From: Prevotellaceae bacterium
GTDB lineage: Bacteria > Bacteroidota > Bacteroidia > Bacteroidales > UBA932
Reading direction: 5' to 3'
DNA: 10,252 bases
NCBI GenBank assembly: GCA_031267155.1
Contig: JAIRZR010000278.1
Location: forward strand, 1-10,252
The notes below the pieces were generated by a model. The model was not told the DNA's origin. It saw only the letters and a list, made by a program, of their open reading frames with translations, and ran no database searches. Made by a program: the position numbers and the translations under genes. Positions 5,750-10,252 of this stretch are shown here, in pieces. The stretch's first letter is position 1. Each line of letters opens with the position of its first letter.

Positions 5750-6427
5750 TTAAAGGTCTTTAAGGTCTTTAAGACCGTTTAACTCAATTGCACTCATGGA
5801 AAGCGGCAGGCTCTGCCACACTCCATGCTCATTCTTAATTGACACGTCAATAAATTTGCAGGTCGGGGATGGACGGTATGCGTCCTTGATGATTCTTATC
5901 CCGTCCAGGAACTCCGCGTCACCCATTTTTGCGCCCAGCTTGTCCAGTTCCAATACTTTTGAGGCTTTTAAATTGCCTTTGCGGTCTTTCGACAGCAGTC
6001 GCATTACGGTCTCGACCAGAGCCGCCGAATTGTCGTCTTTTGCGAGCGTTTGAAGGAACGTTTTTATTTTCGCTATTCCGGCGTTGACGGTGTTGTCCCA
6101 GCCTTCGTTCACCCTGTGTCCGATGGTGATGCTTATCTGCCCGTCATCGCTTGTGAAGGTGTGGCTCTGCTGGCTGTCCCGGATGCCGTAGAGTTCGCTT
6201 TTCATGTCAATAACCGTTTCAAATGCGCCAAAGACGCCGTTTTTTGTGTTCAGCATAATGCTGCTGACGTTTTGCAGTTTTTTAACCTGTTCCTTAACTG
6301 TTGTGTCCACGAGACTTTTGTAGGTCTCCCGTTCGGCGGCAATGCGGGCTTCATCAGCTTTCCTTTCCGCCTCAAGTTCCATTAACAGAGCCTGTTTCTG
6401 CTCTTTTGTCAAATCTTTTAAATCCAT
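5750..6427 (-). CDS. DUF3164 family protein of Mu-like phages
   Basis: A 225-residue protein of the DUF3164 family, found in the early region of many Mu-like phages; biochemical role unknown. The N-terminus is a charged helix (KEQKQALLMELEAERKADE), followed by the central HRVNEGWDNTVNAGIAKI region and a C-terminal part with LSKDRKGNLKASKVLEL and TCKFIDVSIKNEHGVWQSLP. I chose ATG 6427, two bases after the upstream stop; an in-frame TTG at 6433 is less likely. The last residues, LNGLKDLKDL, are encoded by the tandem GTCTTTAAG repeat, so the extreme C-terminus is repeat-made and may vary between relatives. Part of the tightly packed early operon. Confidence 0.88.
   Translation of the reverse strand: MDLKDLTKEQKQALLMELEAERKADEARIAAERETYKSLVDTTVKEQVKKLQNVSSIMLNTKNGVFGAFETVIDMKSELYGIRDSQQSHTFTSDDGQISITIGHRVNEGWDNTVNAGIAKIKTFLQTLAKDDNSAALVETVMRLLSKDRKGNLKASKVLELDKLGAKMGDAEFLDGIRIIKDAYRPSPTCKFIDVSIKNEHGVWQSLPLSMSAIELNGLKDLKDL
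5756..5773. repeat. two tandem 9-bp GTCTTTAAG units
   Basis: Perfect copies at 5756-5764 and 5765-5773, within the last codons of the DUF3164 gene on the opposite strand, encoding a Lys-Asp-Leu repeat. The same 9-mer lies at 2117-2125. Confidence 0.8.
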
Positions 6428-6429
6428 TT

Positions 6430-6672
6430 TCAATTATTTTTAACTTTTTGATTATTCGTTCTTTTGCGCTTGATTATGCGCAGTTTGAGAAGTACGCTGT
6501 CGAGTTCGTCTCCGCTTAGCCTGTGAAAAAGTTTGCCGGCAATACGCCTGTTGAGACAGAGTTCGTTTATGCGTTTCCAGTCGGACGTGTCCATTCCCAT
6601 TATTTGCATCTGATGCAGTACGGAGGAACGCTTACGCTTCAATTCGCCAATGCTTACTGTTTCTTTTTCCAT
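6430..6672 (-). CDS. 80-aa early phage protein of unknown function
   Basis: A basic helical protein with SIGELKRKRSSVLHQMQ (7-23), a middle segment MGMDTSDWKRINELCL, then RIAGKLFHRLSGDELDSVLLKLR (43-65) and a Lys/Asn-rich tail. The order 'G-M-D … W-K-R-I … L-S-x-x-E-L-x-x-V-L-x-K-L' is faintly like the GemA/gp16 (DUF1018) proteins at a similar place in Mu-like phages, but too weak to use as a name. It overlaps the end of the upstream membrane protein gene by 19 bases. Its TGA lies just before the DUF3164 start, so it is fully embedded in the operon. Confidence 0.75.
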   Translation of the reverse strand: MEKETVSIGELKRKRSSVLHQMQIMGMDTSDWKRINELCLNRRIAGKLFHRLSGDELDSVLLKLRIIKRKRTNNQKVKNN

Positions 6673-6869
6673 TGCTCTTTCTCCTTTTCAATTTTTTCCC
6701 GATAATCTTTAATGTTTTCGAGTATCTCACACAGCACGCGCAGTATATATGCGAGAGTTATATATATGAGACCCAGTAACGCCTCCGTTTTCGCAGCCCA
6801 TCCGAAAGCGAAGGCAAGAACAATAGATATTGCCAATACAGTCAGATATTTTATTTCCCATGTTCTCAT
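6654..6869 (-). CDS. 71-aa protein with two membrane segments and charged tail
   Basis: Two predicted membrane helices, about 8-26 (YLTVLAISIVLAFAFGWAA) and 30-50 (ALLGLIYITLAYILRV and on), followed by a highly charged C-terminus (EKIEKEKEQWKKKQ). This layout resembles small two-segment holins, but the gene lies in the early operon behind the sigma factor, away from any lysis gene that I can see. A membrane partner of the neighbouring sigma/membrane protein is another possibility. Start ATG 6869 overlaps the stop of the sigma reading frame as ATGA. Membrane location is well supported by hydrophobicity; the function is open. Confidence 0.7.
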   Translation of the reverse strand: MRTWEIKYLTVLAISIVLAFAFGWAAKTEALLGLIYITLAYILRVLCEILENIKDYREKIEKEKEQWKKKQ

Positions 6870-7075
6870 ATCTTCCCGTCATCTTTAAATTCGACTTTTC
6901 CAAGCGATATTGCCGAAGCGGCAAAATTGCCAAGCAGCAGTACCGACAGCCACCACGGGGCATCTGCCACGCATCCCAGCACGACAAGCGACAATACAAG
7001 CCAGTATATCCGCAGTTTATCACTCCATCCGTAGCTTTTGAGACCGATGTCTTCCGTCCAAAATTTTTTATCCAT
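6866..7075 (-). CDS. possible separately started 69-aa two-TM protein
   Basis: The membrane part of the sigma fusion could also be made alone from ATG 7075, preceded by the A-rich leader AAAATTAAGAAA that suits Bacteroidota starts. The product would be 69 residues: a short polar N-terminus (MDKKFWTEDIGLKSYGW), TM helices at about 21-39 and 41-58, and an acidic end (VEFKDDGKI). Its self-contained look suggests that it was an independent gene that became joined to the sigma factor by a change in the upstream repeat. I cannot tell which form is made. Confidence 0.4.
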   Translation of the reverse strand: MDKKFWTEDIGLKSYGWSDKLRIYWLVLSLVVLGCVADAPWWLSVLLLGNFAASAISLGKVEFKDDGKI

Positions 7076-7696
7076 TTTCTTAATTTTAATTCTGTAATTC
7101 TGTAATTCTGTAAATTTTTCAAAACATTTCCTTATGTTTTTAATACCGAGCGATCCGTACCGGTTAATTTGGGCAGGCGTCATTCCTGTTATTTTTTTAA
7201 TATCTTCCATATTCAGCCCTTCCAGATGCTTTAACCGGAATGCGAGATTCTGTTGCGGAGGAAGTCCGCTCGCATGGAACAGCACTCTTTCCACAGTCGC
7301 ATCCTGTATGGCGTCCTCGTCGTGGCGAATGATTGAGGTCTCCGGAGTATCGCTGCCGTCAGCCAGGTTATTCAGACATTCGGTACCGGTATACGTCCGT
7401 GGAATGCTCGCCTTGCCTGTACGTTTCCGACGTAACATTAAATATTCTTTGCGGGCTATGCCACACAGCCATGTCTGAAAAGAAGCGTTTTTTTCAGTAT
7501 CAAATTTCCGGATGCCCAACCATGCAGCGATAAACGCAGACTGGGCGATTTCCTCCGCGTCATCAAAATTGTCTGTCTGGCGAAATGCATATCCAAATAC
7601 ATAATGCCAAAACCCGTTAAACAGTTCTCCGAAAGCGCGGTCGTCGCCCTGCTGTGCCTGTTTTACCAGCCCGTTTACTTTTTCACGTGTCATCAT
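6866..7696 (-). CDS. ECF-type sigma factor fused in frame to a two-TM segment
   Basis: Residues 1-200 are a sigma-70 family (ECF-like) factor. Region 2 spans about 10-92, with FDDAEEIAQSAFIAAW, then FQTWLCGIARKEYLMLRRKR, the core-binding and -10 recognition helices. Region 4 spans about 138-195, with GLPPQQNLAFRLKHLEGLN and a helix-turn-helix ending in NRYGSLGIKNIRK. Residues 208-276 add two membrane helices (about 228-246 and 248-265). Sigma and membrane parts join at residues 196-207, which are encoded by an 8-bp repeat present three times. Two copies would stop the protein at residue 200 and give an ordinary soluble sigma factor. The gene starts with an ATGA overlap with the ATPase gene. 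It probably directs RNA polymerase to phage promoters, for example late genes; this is inference. Confidence 0.85.
   Translation of the reverse strand: MMTREKVNGLVKQAQQGDDRAFGELFNGFWHYVFGYAFRQTDNFDDAEEIAQSAFIAAWLGIRKFDTEKNASFQTWLCGIARKEYLMLRRKRTGKASIPRTYTGTECLNNLADGSDTPETSIIRHDEDAIQDATVERVLFHASGLPPQQNLAFRLKHLEGLNMEDIKKITGMTPAQINRYGSLGIKNIRKCFEKFTELQNYRIKIKKMDKKFWTEDIGLKSYGWSDKLRIYWLVLSLVVLGCVADAPWWLSVLLLGNFAASAISLGKVEFKDDGKI
7090..7113. repeat. three perfect tandem copies of the 8-bp unit TTCTGTAA
   Basis: Copies at 7090-7097, 7098-7105 and 7106-7113, inside the sigma reading frame at its join with the membrane segment. Because 8 is not a multiple of 3, gain or loss of one copy shifts the frame. 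With two copies the sigma frame meets TAA at once. With four copies it runs into a third frame that stops at 6727. Confidence 0.9.
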
Positions 7697-8301
7697 TCGT
7701 TTATGCGTTTTATGCGGTGAATGGATTTTTTTACTCTCCGCAGGTCAAACTGGCGGGATTCGGCGTCGCGTATGACTTCGCCGATTTTAGCTTTTTCGGC
7801 TATTCCGTTGGCGGTGCAAACGGAATGCACGTCGGCGGCGGTTGTTGCATCGAGATCATAGAATTTGCCAACTCTGCTGGCAAGTTCCTTGTAGCCTTTT
7901 TTGTTGTAGCGCAGCCCGATATCCATGCGGCGTTTAATGTAGTCGGTCGACAGGAAAATAATGCCGCATTTGCCTTCTATTTTGTTGTATAACTGAATAA
8001 AATAGTGAAGCAGTACATCGTTCAGCTTGTCGGCTTCGTCGAAGACAAGCAGGGGGGATTCCATTTGAATCAGTTCGGCAATGATCAAGTCCCAAAGCTC
8101 GCGAAGTGCGCGGGTATCGGCTTTTATCCCGACAATACGGGCTAATTCACGGATGAAATCGCCCTTTTTCATGTCCTCGTCGCACGCTAAATAGAAGACT
8201 TCGCGACGCTCTTTTGCGTAGAGCTGTGCAACTGTTGTTTTGCCGCTTCCGGCTTCGCCGACGATCCATGTAACGTTGCGCCACTTCTGTGCATCGTCCA
8301 T
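7693..8301 (-). CDS. MuB-like AAA+ ATPase domain (C-terminal piece after a TAG)
   Basis: MuB-type ATPase that binds target DNA and delivers it to the transposase. Walker A is GEAGSGKT (15-22), Walker B LLVFDEAD (84-91), and a sensor-like strand IIFLSTD lies at 114-120. The C-terminal part is basic and helical, as in MuB. The usual N-terminal helix-turn-helix is missing from this piece but is encoded in the same frame just upstream, cut off by a TAG at 8344-8346. If translated from ATG 8301 the product is a 202-residue ATPase without the HTH; readthrough would give about 289 residues. The frame continues unbroken from the TAG (QIAETNTFREIQY), which resembles the linker seen in intact homologues. 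Overlaps the sigma factor start as ATGA. Confidence 0.85.
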   Translation of the reverse strand: MDDAQKWRNVTWIVGEAGSGKTTVAQLYAKERREVFYLACDEDMKKGDFIRELARIVGIKADTRALRELWDLIIAELIQMESPLLVFDEADKLNDVLLHYFIQLYNKIEGKCGIIFLSTDYIKRRMDIGLRYNKKGYKELASRVGKFYDLDATTAADVHSVCTANGIAEKAKIGEVIRDAESRQFDLRRVKKSIHRIKRINE

Positions 8302-8343
8302 TGTGTATTGAATTTCCCGAAACGTGTTTGTTTCGGCGATTTG

Positions 8344-8562
8344 CTAGCCGCCCGGCGAAGGAATGCCAACAACCTGGGAGGCAATATTCCGAAACATTTC
8401 GTCGCTGACTGTTTCGTATTTGCCGTTCAAAACCGTCGATACGGTTCCGGGGCTGACGCCCTTTAAACTCTCCGCAGCCTTGTTCTGACTGCGATACCTG
8501 CCGCAATACGCGCGTAAACCGTCGCGGACTGCATCTTTTTCCTTTTGTGTTAAATTATTCAT
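8344..8562 (-). CDS. N-terminal HTH piece of the MuB-like protein, ended by TAG
   Basis: A 72-residue helix-turn-helix protein starting at ATG 8562, 25 bases after the transposase stop. The HTH covers about residues 26-47, with QNKAAESLKGVSPGTVSTVLNGKYE, the same type of domain that opens MuB and its relatives. The frame ends at a TAG and then continues open in the same frame into the ATPase domain, so this is most simply the front part of one gene broken by a point mutation (TGG or CAG to TAG would both do). On its own it could still be a small DNA-binding protein. HTH assignment is good; the status of the split is uncertain. Confidence 0.75.
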   Translation of the reverse strand: MNNLTQKEKDAVRDGLRAYCGRYRSQNKAAESLKGVSPGTVSTVLNGKYETVSDEMFRNIASQVVGIPSPGG

Positions 8563-8587
8563 TTTTATTTATTATATATTTAATATT
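8563..8587 (-). other. short AT-rich gap between transposase and MuB-like gene
   Basis: 25 bases, almost entirely A and T. No terminator is seen, so transposase and ATPase genes are probably in one transcript. Confidence 0.5.
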
Positions 8588-10252
8588 TTACAGTTTGTTT
8601 GCCGCTTTTTTTGTGTCAAAATCCGTTTCCTCCTCCAGCTCGTCGTAAGTGGTGAGACTGATTACCTTATCCACTCGCGCGGTTTGATATTCTTCCGGAT
8701 TGCGGCTGTATTTTTTTGTGCGCCGTTCGCACTGGCGCTGGAGCTCGTCCCGCTTCGCCGCGGGGATATTGAGTTTCGGACTGCGCAGTCCGTTCTGCTC
8801 CGGTGCAACGCCGTGTTCCGCTTCAATCGTTCTTGCGGCAATTTGCCGTTCCATGCGGTCGTTTAAATTTGCCTCCCGTTCCCGACGGATGATCAGGTCT
8901 TCGCCATCTTCCTGTTCCTGTTTTGCACGGTGTATTTTCATGTACGGTTCGGCGACACGTTCAAAGCGCAGTTCTCCGGCGTCGTCTTTCCGGTAAAGAC
9001 GTACGCTTGTCATATCGTAGGGGTCGTATTTGGTATAAAACCGCTGAAGCGTATGTGCGCGTCTCCATTCATGGTCGGGTACTCCCGGAGAGGAAAAGAC
9101 TTCGTATCTGTATTTATTGCCTTTAACTGTGATTTCTATTCCCTGCGATGTGAATGTGCACGGCTCGCCAGTAATGAGCCAGAATATTTCGACCATGTCG
9201 GATGGTGAAACTTCCGGTGTTTTCGGGTTTTTACTGTTGCGATACATTTCAATGCGGGGGATTCCGGTAGCGGGATGCGCGGATTCGTTCCACTGCTTCC
9301 GTGCCTCGGAGTATGCGTTTTTTAATTCGGTGAGAGTATAGAGTTTGTCCTTATTTTCGTTAATAAATTCCAGGTTCGGGCGGGACGACATTTTTTTGGA
9401 TGTAATGTTCTGACCGGTAAACCGCCAGTCCTGATGAAGGATGTTTGCCTGAAAACGCCCGAATGCGGATTCTATTGTTTTTGATTCGGGATTGTGCGGG
9501 GAGGTTGGTCGGTGTATATGACATATTTGCTTAAACAGGCCTTGCGAATCGACTTTTTTATGACCTCCCTGGTTGTCGTGAACGATTTCGTAGGGCTTGT
9601 GCAGGGCTGTCTGTATCGCCATTCTGTATGCGTGGTACTGTGCCTCGTGGTCTTCGGTGTCGGAGATGAAATATCCGAGCAGGACTTCGCTGTATGCATC
9701 CATTACTTCGTACACCATTTTTGTGCGCATTTTGCCGTCGTCATCGCGATAGTAGAGATTGAGTCTGGTCCCGTCGCCGTACCATAATGCATCGCGCAGT
9801 TTTGGCAGTTCGGTCTGATGACGGCGGCTGTAGCGCTGTGCGGATTTGAGTTCGCCGTGAACGGCGTCGTACCACAGCGGCTCAATGCGCGGCTGGTTGA
9901 GAAACTGTTTCAGTGAACGGATTGATTTCAACTGTTCCCATCCCTTTTCGGCTGCTGTTGAATTGAATTTGTTAAATATTTGCCAGTCGGTATAAACGGG
10001 AGTGCGCGAGCGTTTGAGGGCAATAATCTGTTGAGACGCTTCGGCAGTAATTTTCAGTGTGTTTCTGTTGCCTACCTTGCCGGATATCAGCGCGTCAAAG
10101 CCGGATGACTGATATTGACGCACTTTGTCCTCAAGCCGGTTGAGCGAATGCGGCAGGGTGTGCCCGACAGTTCCCCGGTTAGCCTCCAGTATTGCAAGGG
10201 CGGTTTTCCTGTCGCCGGTTGCAAAGTATTTGACCAGCTCGTGTATGACCGA
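8588..10252 (-). CDS. MuA-like DDE transposase, 5' partial
   Basis: Catalyses integration and replicative transposition of the phage genome. The frame is open to the window edge, giving at least 554 residues; an in-frame GTG at 10123 lies inside the domain region and is not the likely start. Counting from the GTG, the catalytic triad is Asp117 (WYGDGTRLNLYY), Asp183 (IVHDNQGG) and Glu218 (ESKTIESAFGRFQ), a DD-35-E spacing as in the Mu transposase core. Before it lie HTH-like segments (residues encoded up to 10252, and about 25-55), expected to bind the phage ends. After it come the beta-barrel-like region and a charged helical C-terminus, which in MuA contacts MuB. Adjacent MuB-like gene confirms the call. 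Mu-type repressor and phage end would lie beyond 10252. Confidence 0.95.
   Translation of the reverse strand, partial: SVIHELVKYFATGDRKTALAILEANRGTVGHTLPHSLNRLEDKVRQYQSSGFDALISGKVGNRNTLKITAEASQQIIALKRSRTPVYTDWQIFNKFNSTAAEKGWEQLKSIRSLKQFLNQPRIEPLWYDAVHGELKSAQRYSRRHQTELPKLRDALWYGDGTRLNLYYRDDDGKMRTKMVYEVMDAYSEVLLGYFISDTEDHEAQYHAYRMAIQTALHKPYEIVHDNQGGHKKVDSQGLFKQICHIHRPTSPHNPESKTIESAFGRFQANILHQDWRFTGQNITSKKMSSRPNLEFINENKDKLYTLTELKNAYSEARKQWNESAHPATGIPRIEMYRNSKNPKTPEVSPSDMVEIFWLITGEPCTFTSQGIEITVKGNKYRYEVFSSPGVPDHEWRRAHTLQRFYTKYDPYDMTSVRLYRKDDAGELRFERVAEPYMKIHRAKQEQEDGEDLIIRREREANLNDRMERQIAARTIEAEHGVAPEQNGLRSPKLNIPAAKRDELQRQCERRTKKYSRNPEEYQTARVDKVISLTTYDELEEETDFDTKKAANKL

Noticed and set aside
6727..7122. 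131-codon - strand frame overlapping the sigma/membrane junction
   Set aside because: It is the third frame across the 8-bp repeat and encodes low-quality sequence; it matters only as the product of a four-copy repeat.
8344..8346. Phage-wide recoding of TAG as a sense codon
   Set aside because: TAG ends the portal gene (1264-1266), the tail-terminator-like gene (2594-2596) and the 76-aa gene (2610-2612) at sensible places, so TAG works as a normal stop here.
1..10252. CRISPR array, tRNA genes or a diversity-generating retroelement
   Set aside because: No regular repeat-spacer pattern, no cloverleaf-like sequence, and no reverse transcriptase frame was seen in the window.

Overview
The window is part of a Mu-like transposable prophage, most likely from a Bacteroidota (Bacteroides-type gut) host. 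The phage assignment rests on a DDE transposase of the MuA type followed by a MuB-type AAA+ ATPase, together with a DUF935 (Mu gp29-like) portal and a Mu F-like head protein. The host assignment rests on two -7 promoter elements of the Bacteroides form TAnnTTTG, A-rich leaders without strong Shine-Dalgarno sequences, and the resemblance of the small early genes to those of Bacteroidota Mu-like prophages. The host assignment is inference.

Layout. Bases 1-2596, + strand: end of the structural (late) module, with portal (5' end outside the window), Mu F-like minor head protein, and a tail-terminator-like small protein. Bases 2610-3170, - strand: two small single genes, each with its own -7 promoter element. 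Bases 3281-3312: an intrinsic terminator on the - strand. Bases 3383-10252, - strand: a long, tightly packed early operon read right to left: MuA-like transposase (5' end outside), MuB-like ATPase split by an in-frame TAG, ECF-type sigma factor running in frame into a two-TM membrane segment, a second two-TM small protein, an 80-aa protein, a DUF3164 protein, a Cys-rich 81-aa protein, a serine recombinase, a 57-aa protein, a 60-aa zinc-finger-like protein, a 114-aa protein and a DUF2786 protein. Many junctions are 4-base ATGA overlaps, which suggests translational coupling. Early and late modules converge at about 2600, unlike Mu itself, where they run in one direction.

How the genes may work together. 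The transposase and its ATPase would carry out integration and replicative transposition. The sigma factor encoded just behind them is a candidate for the early-to-late switch, a job done in Mu by the Mor and C activators. The serine recombinase may act in DNA inversion or resolution.

The two most notable points are (a) an 8-bp repeat present three times exactly where the sigma factor joins the membrane segment, so that repeat number decides between a soluble and a membrane-fused sigma factor, and (b) a single amber codon between the helix-turn-helix and ATPase halves of the MuB-like protein. No tRNA, rRNA, CRISPR array, diversity-generating retroelement or prophage end was seen.
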